From assembly GCA_954871525.1 (NCBI GenBank), contig OX940870.1:13361501-13425500 (forward strand): DNA of 64,000 nucleotides, read 5' to 3'. Under the pieces are notes generated by a model. The model ran no database searches, had not been told where the DNA came from, and was given only the letters and a program-made list of their open reading frames with translations. Made by a program: the position numbers and the translations under genes. The stretch comes from Parietaria judaica (lineage: Eukaryota; Streptophyta; Magnoliopsida; Rosales; Urticaceae). Positions 1-10,158 of this stretch are shown piece after piece; positions within the stretch are counted from its first letter, which is position 1, and each line of letters starts with the position of its first letter.

Positions 1-116
1 TAATTCATGAGAATCCAGTGTTATTCACCATCAACCCCACCAAGCTCAAGATAAGCCACCATTCTCCAAGCTAGGACCTGCCTCTTAACAGCACCAAGCT
101 CGCCACCACCAAGCTC

Positions 117-830
117 AAGCGCGCCAAGCAGCTTCGCTTCTGCCTCGAGATCCTGGTCCTCTACGACTCCCCGGAATCTCTTGGCCAATTAGCTTCAGAG
201 CTTTTTAAAGGCATGCCCATCAAGTGGAAACGCTCGTCGGTCAATGTCGCCGTCGTATGGCCTAATGTCATGTACAGAAAAACTGCACGCAAGGTGTTTG
301 AAGCATTTCCTAAATGCCCGGTTTAACTCACAGACTTGGCGTCGCTCGTTGAAGGCGAGGCTCGAGCTTTGAGCTTGGCAGCGGTGGCAGTTTTTATGGC
401 TCTCGAGGCATCTCAATTGGCTCCATTAAGGGCGTTTCTGACGGTTTTCACCCGAGGCCGGTGGTGATCTTAACCTGATATGGGCGTTCGAGGAAGAGAG
501 CGAGTTCGAGGAGATAGATCTTTTGCGGGGTCCTCCGAAGTGATGTATTCCTTCATATGGTTAGATATTAAGCACCTATAACGCTTACTCTGCTCTCGGG
601 GAAGTTCTTGACGGAGGTGACCATAGCTCCGGTGTTTGCGTACGTCTGCGAGTTTGCCCCTACACAAATGTAGAGGCACATCTGCCAGATCCCGGGCCGT
701 CGGATCTTGCCAACAAAGGCGATTATGGAGACCGCCGAGTCGTGTACAAGGACGAAGAGGATGAACTACGATCGCGATGGTTTAAGGAGCCAAAAGCGGA
801 CTATCAATCTCAATAGGACAAAGTCTAATG
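117..830 (+). pseudogene. Unrecognised degraded coding remnant
   Basis: From about 117 to 326 the plus strand reads as an uninterrupted, protein-like stretch of about 70 codons: leucine-rich (segment LEILVLYDSPESLGQLASEL), followed by a basic part with WKRSS and a segment ending FEAFPKCPV. It then meets a stop. Further protein-like pieces follow in the same or shifted frames, for example around 330-440 and 465-540, each ending in stops. There is no start codon with context and no clear splice site. I do not recognise the family. The mix of plausible composition with stops suggests a decayed gene or captured gene fragment. It could also be an exon plus misread intron of a gene that begins left of the window. 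Confidence 0.3.
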
Positions 831-891
831 AATATAAGAGATTTTTTTATTTATTTAATAGTATTGTAATTGTTAGTGATTAAGAAGATTA

Positions 892-2945
892 ACTACTTTC
901 AGTTACGATAATGTAACTTTGGTTACAATAATGTAACTTTGGTTACGATAATGTAACTTCGGTTACAAAAATTTAATTCCAATTAAATTAGTGTAACTTC
1001 AGTTACGATATTGTAACTTTGGTTACCATAATGTAACTTTCGTTACGATAATGTAACTTCGGTTACAAAAATTTAAAATAAATTAAATTAGTGTAACTTT
1101 AGTTACGATAATGTAACTTTGGTTACGATAATGTAACTTTGGCTACCATAATGTAACTTTGGTTACGATAATGTAACTTCGGTTACAAAAATTTAATTCC
1201 AATAAAATTAGTGTAACTTCAGTTACGATAATGTAACTTTGTTTACGATAATGTAACTTCGGTTACAAAAATTTAATTCCAATTAAATTAGTGTAACACA
1301 TGTACATTAGTGTAACTATAATGATTGTGGTCATAGTATTACCTAATTGTGGTCATACTATTACATAATTGTATGTCACTATTTTTTGACAATATTTCAA
1401 TTTAAATTCTTTTTTGTAACTCATATTATGTGAACTTATTGCTACGTACCTTTAGATGGAAACTGGATTAATATAATTATGTAACATAAGTGTAACCATA
1501 TATTACTAGAATTACGAAAGTGTAACACCTGTTACAAAAGCGTAACACCGGTTACAAAAATTATTTTAATACTTCCAAATTAACTCCAAAAGCACTAAAT
1601 TATTATTTGAACAAATATATTGAAATTGTAACTCCAGTTACAAAAGTGTAACTACAGTTACAACAATGTAACTCCAGTTACAAAGTGTAACCGAAGTTAC
1701 ATAAGTGTAACTTCAGTTACGATAATGTAACTTTGGTTACCATAATGTAACTTCGGTTACGATAATGTAACTTCGGTTACAAAAATTTAATTCCAATTAA
1801 ATTAATGTAACTTCAGTTACGATAATGTAACTTTGGTTACCATAATGTAACTTCGGTTACAAAAATTTAAATTCCAATTAAATTAGTGTAACTTCAGTTA
1901 CGATAATGTAACTTCGGTTACAAAAATTTAAAATAAATTAAATTAGTGTAACTTCAGTTACGATAATGTAACTTTGGTTACGATAATGTAACTTTGGTTA
2001 CCATAATGTAACTTTGGTTACGATAATGTAACTTCGGTTACAAAAAATTTAATTCCAATTAAATTAGTGTAACTTCAATTACGATAATGTAACTGTAGTT
2101 ACCCAAGTGTAACTGTAGTTACCCAAATGTAATTTTTGTAACTTTAGTTACATAAGTGTAACTGTAGTTACCCAAATGTAATTTTAGTAACTTTAGTTCC
2201 CCAAGTGTAACTACAGTTACCCAAGTGTAACTCTAGTTACATAAGTGTAAGTTTAATGGGATAACTTTAACTCGAGTTACGTTGTGTAAAGCTCATAATA
2301 TTTTTTTGCGGGACCTTTGTAATCACATTTGTAGCTCTCATTACAAAAGTTTGACTTCATTTACAAAAGTGTATCTATCGTTGCAAAAGTGTAATATGAA
2401 TTAGAAAACTTATAGAAAAGTGTAACTCTTGTTACAAAAGTGTTACTTTAAAGACATAAGTTCCAGACAGAAACTCAATTAATACAATGATATATAACAC
2501 AAGTTCTATTTATAACTAGAATTACAAAATTTTAACTCCAGTTACAAAAGTGGAACCGTGGTTACATAAATATATTTTACAGTTACAAAAATGTATTTTC
2601 AGTTACGTAACTGTAACTTCCTTTAAAAAAGTGTTACTCTAACGATATAAGTTTAATTAGAGTTAAGTTATGTAACTCTTATTAAATAATTGTAACTTTA
2701 GTTACAAAAATGTTACTTAATTACAAAAGTGATACTCTAATGGCATAACTTTAAGAAGGAGACTCAATTAATATAATTTATGTAGCATAAGTGTAATTAT
2801 ATTTATATATATATAGAATTACAAAATTGTAAGTCCCGTTACAAAAGTGTAACAACAGTTACATAAGCGTAACTTCAGTTATAAAAGTGTAACTTTAATT
2901 ATAAAACTTCTACTTCAATTACAAAAGCGACACTCTAGTGACATA
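892..2945. repeat. Palindromic 20-bp minisatellite array (GTAAC-N4-GTTAC)
   Basis: About 2 kb of tandem repeat. The commonest unit is 20 bp, GTTACGATAATGTAACTTTG and close variants. Each unit carries the inverted repeat GTAAC-N4-GTTAC, so both strands read almost the same. A variant AT-rich block (GTTAC, AAAAATTTAATTCC, AATTAAATTAGT, then GTAACTTCA) is 40 bp, exactly two units. It recurs at about 967, 1067, 1187, 1267, 1781, 1861, 1922 and 2042, at spacings of about 100, 120, 80, 80, 60 and 120 bp, all multiples of 20. From about 2100 the units decay but the alternation of GTAAC and GTTAC continues to about 2945. No coding potential is seen. Confidence 0.95.
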
Positions 2946-3016
2946 AGTGACCATCTCGATGATCCATCCGAGGCCGACATTAAAGAACCTGCAAAAAATA
3001 AGATCTTCCATTAAAC

Positions 3017-3195
3017 TCGTGAATGAATCCACCGAACGAGATCGATTCCGTTCGCCATAGCCAAAACCCTAAAAAATAGTCGGTCGGTTCGCTCACCTGC
3101 CAAGCGTCGAGAGTTCGCTGAAGCCACCGATTGGCCTAGACTCGGACCGAGTCCTCCGGGTGATGATACAGAGCAGTTAGAGCGATAACAAGCTA
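3017..3195 (-). repeat. Duplicated exon-like block, copy A
   Basis: This block and the one at 3598-3785 are diverged direct repeats about 580 bp apart. They share the runs GATCGATTCCGTTCGCCATA and TTCGCTCACCTGCCAAGCG and a tail near GATACAGAGCAGTT. Read on the minus strand, both hold the sequence GCTTGGCAG|GTGAGCG, an excellent plant 5' splice donor, just after a short open stretch. This suggests two copies of the same small exon. The encoded peptide is not recognised. Copy A is open for 64 codons on the minus strand across 3011-3205. Confidence 0.5.
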
Positions 3196-3597
3196 AGGAT
3201 GTCATAATTAAGCCTCTGTATCAGTTATACAGTTGCGAAGGATTCAATGAAAACGCGAAGAAAAGCCCATTAAACTTCTTTGAGCTCCGGTTTTCCTCCC
3301 TGAAACTCGAAACAAACTGCGAATTCAACTTCTGCGAAGGTTTAACAGATCGTAAAAGCCCATTAGAATAACACTTTTTTTTTTTACGAAAGTTACAGTT
3401 TCGTAACTGAAAAATCCAAGATTCGAATCAACACACGAAGTAAACACAGCCCGTAAAGAACGAAGTATTCAGCATCAACATTCACTTCCATAATTTTTTA
3501 TCACTGTTCAACTAAACCTTCAAAGATTCAAATCAACACATAAACACTACACAGCTACACACTCCAAAAACATTAGAACATTCCGAAAAATCCAATC

Positions 3598-3785
3598 CGA
3601 TGAATGAAGCCACCAAACGAGATCGATTCCGTTCGCCATAACCAAAACCTTAAAAGCTACTCTTTCGGTTCGCTCACCTGCCAAGCGCCGAGAGTTCGCT
3701 GAAGCCACCGATCAGCCTGGACTCGTACCGAGTCTTCGGGGTGATAATACAGAGCAGTTCGCAGGATATCAAGCTAAGGATTCTG
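3598..3785 (-). repeat. Duplicated exon-like block, copy B
   Basis: Second copy of the block at 3017-3195, with the same minus-strand donor context (GGCAG|GTGAGCG). The flanks 3200-3590 and 3790-4200 are AT-rich and hold no reading frame I can support. They do carry loosely repeated phrases such as AAGCCCATTA and CGAATCAACACA, so the whole 2950-4200 stretch may be a degraded tandem duplication. Confidence 0.45.
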
Positions 3786-4235
3786 CGATTACAGAGCAGT
3801 TTCCTTCCTGAAACGAAAATGTCCAAACTCTAAACAGTACCATCAAGTTTCAAATAAGTTGTGTTAATTTTTTTATTTCATTTCGAATCAAGACAGCAAA
3901 AACCCATATAATTCTGGGTTTATGATTCCCATTCAACATCGATACGGATAAAAGAAGTCATAAACACCAATTATAAAAACAGCTACAACACGAATAATTC
4001 TGGTTTGTGAAAAAACAGAGCAGCGTTAATGACCAATCTCGGAATGTGAAAAAACACAATTGCTAGAAAAATCGAGAATCATTACAATCAAACAGAGCTC
4101 CTTCATTGTTGACGTGCAAGATTTCTCCAATCCATCGTACACAGAAATTCAGTCTTCTCTATATAAAGCTTCAAACCTTTCGAAAATCTAGAGTCTCTTT
4201 ATAATATTAACGATGGAGTTGCAGAGAGGGCTTGC

Positions 4236-4709
4236 CTATGCTGCGGGCTTGGGGTGGGGCTGCTCGTAGGGCGTTCTGGCGACGATGGAGAGGTCGTGGA
4301 GGCCGGACTCCAGCTCGTCGGCGACGGCGTCGTACACCATGCGGTGGCGTTCGACCAGCCCCAGACCCTCGAATTTGGGGGACACGATTCGGAGGTTGAA
4401 GTGCGTCTCTCCGGCGGCGGCTCCGGCGGCTCTCATGGCGGCATGGCCGGCGTGGTGGGAGGAGACGTCGTCGAGCTCGACGAGGGTGGCTTGGAGAGCG
4501 GAGAGGAGCTTTGCCCTAATCCTGCTCGCTCGAGTCTTGGCCGCGATCGGCGAGGTAGTTCGAGGGGGAGAGCGGTGGCTTGCCGCCGACCAGCACGATG
4601 TCGGGGAAGGGAAGCGAGCAACAATGGCGGAAGAAGAGAAGTCGAATAACAAGGCTTCGTCGAACGTGACTGAAAAACAAAGGGGGTATATTTGTCCTAG
4701 AAAGTCCAA
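4236..4709 (-). CDS. BOLA1: BolA-family protein (plant BOLA1-like), start codon not found
   Basis: The minus-strand frame ends at TAG (4236-4238). Its C-terminal 85 or so residues are a BolA domain: an N-terminal helix (IRAKLLSALQATL), a loop with three histidines (DVSSHHAGHA), the strand segment THFNLRIVSPKFEG, the family signature LVERHRMVYDAVADEL and the end SGLHDLSIVARTPYE, which keeps the conserved C-terminal histidine. BolA proteins bind monothiol glutaredoxins and share [2Fe-2S] clusters; plant BOLA1 is plastid-targeted. Upstream, a Ser/Pro/Arg-rich stretch could be a transit peptide. The frame is open back to a TAA near 4721 but has no ATG; the first codon given here is TTG. An ATT near 4624 lies where a start would be expected. 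Either an upstream exon supplies the start, or the start is lost and this is a young pseudogene. The family call is firm; expression is uncertain. Confidence 0.75.
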   Translation of the reverse strand: MDFLGQIYPLCFSVTFDEALLFDFSSSAIVARFPSPTSCWSAASHRSPPRTTSPIAAKTRASRIRAKLLSALQATLVELDDVSSHHAGHAAMRAAGAAAGETHFNLRIVSPKFEGLGLVERHRMVYDAVADELESGLHDLSIVARTPYEQPHPKPAA

Positions 4710-4791
4710 ATGAGGCTTTCTTTAATTTTAGCAAACATTTGAGTACCCTTTTAAATAGTTTGATTTTAATTGAGGGTTTTCCTAATAAGCC

Positions 4792-4793
<2 letters not shown>

Positions 4794-4831
<38 letters not shown>
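4794..4831. repeat. (AT)n microsatellite
   Basis: Uninterrupted alternation of A and T directly upstream of the BolA frame (minus-strand sense). Similar short runs at 6814-6843, 13046-13075 (with ATT repeats from 13032) and 61846-61868 are not listed separately. Confidence 0.95.
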
Positions 4832-4842
<11 letters not shown>

Positions 4843-5632
4843 TGTCACTTTTATATTTCTTCCTCGTAATATCTTACTTTTTTTTTTATTTTTTTCTCCA
4901 AAAACAAAAAATAGTAAATTAAAATTATAAACTATATAAAATAAATAATTAAAAAAACCTATTTGCAAATGAAGTTACACGTATAGACATACATAGCATG
5001 AATAGAATAGAATAAAGAAAAACCTATAACTAAAAGGTGGATGAAGTTTATCAATTCGCCAAAAAGGTGTACTTAAGTATTTCTGCCACAATATTTTAAA
5101 TTAACTGTGCGGCACTATCTTTAATTAACTTAAGTATTTTTGTTGTTAATAACCCAAGCAAAAATTACTGTGACAAATAAAAATATAATAAAGTACAAAA
5201 TAATTAGTTCATTTTCCTTTTTGATTCTGATATTTTAGTGTAATTTATATATTTCAAACTTTTATGCTCTTTCTCATTTTGGAGTTTTTCACAATTGTAG
5301 CAAGATGCTTGCCACATGTTGTTTTCCGGGAGGACCTTCTCTTTTTCTTTGAGTGGGAAAGAGTGTAATGTTGGCGAGACAGTACATTTGTTCCCTTCCA
5401 CCTTTATTTTTGTTTGTCGTGGAAAAGATTCTGGCGAGACTGAATATTGTGATGCAAGTGTTGGGTTAGAATGAGGCGTCCCACATTTCAAGTTTTCGTG
5501 ATCAAGGGATCAGTAAACACCCATGAGAGGCATACTTGCGAACAAGGGGCCAACTCTTGCAACGAACAGTATGTATGTACTCAAGGTCAGATGCCCGAAT
5601 AGCCATCGTCATCTAAAGTTGGGAGAAGTTCG
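4832..5632. other. AT-rich intergenic stretch, no supported gene
   Basis: A 95-codon open stretch exists on the minus strand (5204-5491), but it has no recognisable domain and no supporting context. The part 5040-5200 resembles the spacer at 15180-15330 and 41930-42070 (phrases such as ATGAAGT, CGCCAAAAA, TACTTAAG and AACTATGTGGCA), so it is probably a diverged copy of the same dispersed repeat. Confidence 0.4.
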
Positions 5633-6808
5633 TGTTGGAGATCCTGTCTCCCATCCCGAGAATATTATCGCGAAATATGTCTCCGAACCGTCCGGGTAAC
5701 ATTTAAAAATTTAGTTTAAAGCGGAGAAGTTTTTAACCGACCAACGGTCCGGATATCGGATAATAACCATATCATAAGACCTGATAAATATTAAGTAATT
5801 TAATATTCATAAATCATTAATAATAATCTAGTCTATAGGAAAAAATAGAAAGCAGTAAATGATCGCATTTATTAACCCAATGCATAAGGCCGTACCTCAG
5901 TTGTCGACTTCTAGGTGCGCGTTCTTAACTTGGCAGGGCTACGCCGGTGCTGAGGGTGTTACCCATGATCTTCCTGGACATTCTCCTGGATTTCTCGTAC
6001 CGAAGCGTGGGCGTCGCCGGCAAGACTCCATCGCAAATTTTAACTAAGGAGATAGGGAGAGTTTGAATTTTTTTTCCTGGGGAAAGGTGTGAAAAATGTG
6101 TAGAATGAGCTCCCTATTTATAGGCTCAGACTCTAACCGAATTGGATAAATTCCCTATCCTAATTTTGAATTCTATATATTAAATATAATTAATTATTTC
6201 AATCCAATGGTTTAGATTTAATCTTATCTAAATCCAAGGGATATAATTAATTAGGGATTTATTTAAATACGAAAGACTTTGTAAAATCAAAATCCAATCT
6301 TATCCTCTTATCAAATTCGAAAAACATATATATATAATTAAATTCAAAAATTAACTATCTAGATCCAACGGTTGAAATAAATTTTAAAGTGATCTAATGG
6401 ATCAAATTAATTCGAGATAAAATCAAATAGCCTAAGACTTGGTAAAAGCCCTTATTCGATTTTATCCATATATTGAATTCAAAAATTATATATTATATAT
6501 ATATAATTAAATAGTTTCCAATCCAATGGTAAAGATTAAATTTTAAACCGATTCAACAGATACAATTAATTAACTAAATTCGAAAACCTTAAGCTTGGTC
6601 ACCAAGCTATTAATTTAATATTATGGATCGGGTCAAAATCAATTATCTTATCCAACGGTTGATATTAAATTCTAACTGATCCAACGTATTAAATTGATTT
6701 TAATATTTTGATCAAATACAAAAACATTAGTAACTAATGCCGCAAATACGAGACTAAAGTCAATGGATTGGAATGCTATATTATTCCACATTCCAAGCAG
6801 CCCATTGG

Positions 6809-6846
<38 letters not shown>

Positions 6847-7628
6847 CAACATATATATATATATTTGTTAATATATATCTATTAATTATTAATAAGATAT
6901 TAATAATTAAATCAAAATAATTAAATTATATTAATATCCTATGATCTCAATATCACACATCAAATGTCATGGTGCCACACCATCATTTAAATTCGTGACA
7001 TGTGATCTAATTTCATAGTTTACCGAAACAATCACAAATTTAGAAATTCTCTAAATCACAAACCGTACGTTGAAACTACTCGGTTCAAAAAGCAAAGTTT
7101 CTTAGAATTTAATTTTCAACAACTTTCATGTTGACAAAAAATCCAAGTGCTACATTATTTTGTTAGTTAATTTTGGTTACAAAGATATGGTACTATTGCC
7201 ACGCTACTGATAAAACTATCTGATGTCTGTCACAGATTTCAGTTTTATAAATTTTGCTAAATTATTAAACATCTAAAAATTTTCCTATCACATACGTATC
7301 ATCTGTTACGAAGCTATCTTGGGGACCATGGACCCGTACCACTTATGCTCCAACGAACTGCTAAGAAGTTCGTCAAACCTCGGTGTAATTCCACTATAAC
7401 CCCGAGGCTCCACTCTTTAGTGATATAGTATATATTTTTATCTTTATTAAAACAGTGTGTCCATTGATACAATCAAATTTGGGTTATTGATCTTTCACTT
7501 GATAATCCACACATGAGCATGCACTTTTTACCGTTTTCCCCTCATTGCATTTTCATCCTTGACTCAGTCAGTAATATCATGAGTAATCCACTTATGGTTT
7601 CGATTCATAATTTGCGCACATGTACCAA
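5633..7628 (-). mobile_element. Long-LTR family, truncated copy (minus orientation)
   Basis: Homologous to the complete copies at 11202-14155, 44237-47130 and 60185-62633, in the same orientation as 44237-47130. It begins with TGTTGG, as expected for the 3' end of a minus-strand copy. It has the conserved GC-rich U5-like part with ACCCAATGCATAAGGCCGTA and CGAAGCGTGGGCGTCG, and a minus-strand TATA box (CCTATAAATAGGG near 6114-6126). On the right it stops within the conserved CATTGCATTTTC...CTTGACTCAGTCA region, at ATGTACC (about 7628), so about 0.8 kb of the U3 side is missing. There SKP1 unit 1 begins abruptly. No TSD can be shown. Confidence 0.8.
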
Positions 7629-7874
7629 TTGGTCACTTTGATTGCGGCGTTTGGCTTCAAATCAAACGCGGTCTTTGAATTGAACTACATATATAATTAT
7701 ATATACACTAATTGCTCCAGTTAACTTAGATATATTATGCTCTCCATAAATATTTGAAGTATGGAATAGAAAACATATCTTCTTCAATACTTAATGTAGA
7801 AAGGAATAGAAGAAAGACGGAAAACGACTTGTCGGGGTGAAAATCGTACAACAATTGATTTTCAGTTTTATGAA

Positions 7875-8469
7875 GAGAAATTGCCCAATAGCCAAATAAA
7901 AACGTTTGATTAGTAAGATAGCCAACCTTTAATTTATATTTGTGAAATAACCAATATGTATGATGTGGCATTTTGATATCAATTTTATTCCTATTATACT
8001 CTTTTAATTATCATTTTGATACGATTAAAACTCGCAACTATTAACGGTTAATACTGTTAATAGGAATAAAATTATGTGATTTCAAAATGACTCCTTGAAT
8101 CGTGGAATATCTCGATTTGAATTTCAAAAATTAAATAGCACGTATTAACGGTTAATACAGTTGATATACCTAATATTATGCGATTTCAAAATGACTCCCT
8201 TAATCGTGGAATACCTCGATTTGATTTTCAAAAATTAAATAGCACGAATAAACGGTTAATATGGTTAATATAGCACGTATCAACGGTAAATACGGTTAAT
8301 TCGAATTTAATGATGGAAAGGAATTTTGTTAATTATAAATTTGATAATTAAGGATATATAAGTCATTTTTTTTATTAACATGGTTAATTGACTATGCTTA
8401 AATATAAATCAAAGATTGACTATTTAGCAAAATTCAACTTTGTATTTGGCTATATTACACACATTGCCC
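7875..8469. mobile_element. Mutator-like short element (MULE/MITE), unit 1 copy
   Basis: Flanked by the perfect 9-bp direct repeat TTTTATGAA (7866-7874 and 8470-8478). Unit 2 shows the uninterrupted site (CAATTTTATGAATGATG near 16449). The ends are imperfect inverted repeats: GAGAAATTGCCCAATAGCC on the left, and on the right, in reverse complement, GGGCAATGTGTGTAATATAGCC. A 9-bp TSD is typical of Mutator-like elements. The interior has repeated ATTAACGGTTAAT palindromes and no transposase. The same insertion is present at 48174-48761, so it predates one of the segmental duplications. Confidence 0.85.
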
Positions 8470-8478
8470 TTTTATGAA

Positions 8479-9002
8479 TGATGTATGAACCTGTAAAAAT
8501 GCGGCTTTGTATGCCATATATTGAGCAAAATATCGTACCTCAAAACGAAATAAAATAGTCCATACTTACATATATATTCTTCAAACCAAATAAATTTTGC
8601 GTATATTTTCATTAAAAAATCAAAATTATCCTTATAAACAATTTAAAAATATATTTACCAAACAATATTCTTATTTTCTTTATCTTTAAGAAACTAATAA
8701 TTAAATATAAAAAATCAACTTTTAAGAAGATATATTATTATAATTACAAATACCAAATAAAAATAACCATCGGTTTTTGTTTTTGTATATTTCTTAAATA
8801 TAATAAAAGAGATATTATTATCTATCTTCTTCCATATAAAATTTTGGTTTCCCGAATCCTAATCCAATTAGATTAAATAAATTGTATTTATAGGGCATGC
8901 AAGCTTCATTGGAGGCACTCGAATTCACTCTCACTTTCTCTCTCTAGAAGCAAGCAAATCCCTGCCTTCTCTCTCCTCTTTCTCATCGACACAGTTACGG
9001 AG
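8479..9002 (+). promoter_or_regulatory. SKP1-1 upstream region
   Basis: AT-rich stretch conserved upstream of copies 1 and 3, and from about 8870 in copy 2. A TATA-like TATTTATAG lies at 8885-8893, about 110 bp before the ATG. It is followed by a pyrimidine-rich leader (TCACTTTCTCTCTC, CTTCTCTCTCCTC) typical of plant 5' untranslated regions. In copies 2 and 3 the TATA word reads TATTAATAG. The transcription start is inferred only. Confidence 0.5.
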
Positions 9003-9906
9003 ATGTCTTCCGGTAAGAAGATCACGCTTAGGAGCTCCGATGGAGCGACCTTCGAGGTTGAGCAGGCGGTGGCCATGGAGTCTCAGACGATCAAGCACAT
9101 GATCGAGGACGACTGCGTCGACAATGGAATCCCCCTCCCCAACGTCACCAGCCAGATTCTCTCCAAGGTCATCGAGTACTGCAAGAAGCACGTCGACGCC
9201 GCGACGCCCGAGCCCGACACCTCCGCCGCGCCGCCGACCTCCGAAGACCGCCCCGCCAATGACCTCAAGAACTGGGACGCCGAGTTCGTCAAGGTCGACC
9301 AGGCCACGCTCTTCGATCTCATCCTGGTAGGGTTTCTGATTTCTTGATTGATTTGGTTGATCGATTGATTGGGTTGTGTTGGGAGCTACATCGTTTTTTC
9401 TTTTTCGGTCATACATTAGGAATAAGCTCGTCTCTCTGTTTGTGTGATGTCAGCGTTTTGATTTCGGTAGAACTTGTTATTTAGGAATAAGCTCGTGTCA
9501 TCTGTTTGTGTCCATTTGTGTTGTGTTCAAACTATAATCTTGATACCTTTTTTCTGCTTTCCGGTAACGAAGATTTCGTCTGGTTAATAAATATACGCAC
9601 ACGTTACTATTTGCTAGTATCTTTCTTACACGTTACTTCTTTCGTATTCCGTCGGTTTCTTTTGGTGAATAAATATACGCTCATATTACTAGTATCTAAT
9701 TGTTTCTTCTTCGGACTTGGGCGTGTCTGTAGGCTGCTAACTACTTGAACATCAAGAGCTTGTTGGACCTGACGTGCCAGGCGGTGGCAGACATGATCAA
9801 GGACATGACCCCGGAGGAGATTCGCAAGACGTTCAACATCAAGAACGACTTCACGCCCGAGGAAGAGGCGGAGGTTCGCCGGGAAAACCAATGGGCCTTC
9901 GAGTAG
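9003..9906 (+). CDS. SKP1: SKP1-like protein, copy 1
   Basis: Two exons, 9003-9326 (108 codons) and 9733-9906 (57 codons plus TAG), separated by a GT...AG intron at the usual SKP1 intron position (after LFDLIL, before [10 protein letters not shown]). The 165-residue product is a complete SKP1: the POZ-like fold at about residues 4-66 ([38 protein letters not shown]), an acidic/proline linker, the conserved [13 protein letters not shown], and the C-terminal F-box-binding helices ending NQWAFE. SKP1 bridges CUL1 and F-box proteins in SCF E3 ubiquitin ligases, in nucleus and cytosol. One oddity: the segment [14 protein letters not shown] carries DM where most plant SKP1s have GK. Exon 1 is nearly identical in all three copies. 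The frame is intact and probably functional. Confidence 0.95.
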
Positions 9907-10158
9907 ATGCATAGGCGGAAGTAGGTGTTAGGACTTCGAAATCCTAGCAATTTTCTTTCTAGTACTATTTCTTAGTAAATTTTCTCTTAACCCCAATATT
10001 ATTTGATTATATGTATACTGTTGGATGCATACATACATTTGACATGTTTGGATATACTGTTGAATAAACAATGATGATATTGATTAATTTTATTATTTAC
10101 ATTGTGATCTTCACCGAAAGCTATGCTCTTAATAATAATATTAATAATAATAATAATA
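9907..10158. other. SKP1-1 3' flank with TAA microsatellite
   Basis: Conserved with copy 2 (18510-18760): CTAGCAATTTTCTTTCTAG, then an AT-rich tail with AATAAACAATGATGATATT (AATAAA near 10061) and a (TAA)n run at about 10130-10158. Probably the 3' untranslated region and polyadenylation zone. Confidence 0.5.

Noticed and set aside
892..2945. CRISPR-like regular repeats
   Set aside because: The period is 20 bp with no unique spacers, and the sequence context is a plant nuclear genome; it is a minisatellite.
4254..4713. Plus-strand open frames opposite the BolA frame
   Set aside because: They are shadows of the GC-rich minus-strand gene. The conserved BolA signature is only on the minus strand.
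5204..5491. 95-codon minus-strand frame
   Set aside because: No recognisable motif, low complexity (Lys/Asn/Ser) and no support from neighbouring repeats; kept only as a remark.
7735..7971. 78-codon minus-strand frame, repeated at 48034-48270
   Set aside because: It crosses the border of the Mutator-like insertion and has no ATG context or domain; its conservation only reflects the segmental duplication.
9124..9330. Second frame inside SKP1 exon 1 (Ser/Pro/Arg-rich), also in copies 2 and 3
   Set aside because: An overlapping alternative frame caused by the GC-rich codon pattern of the real exon.
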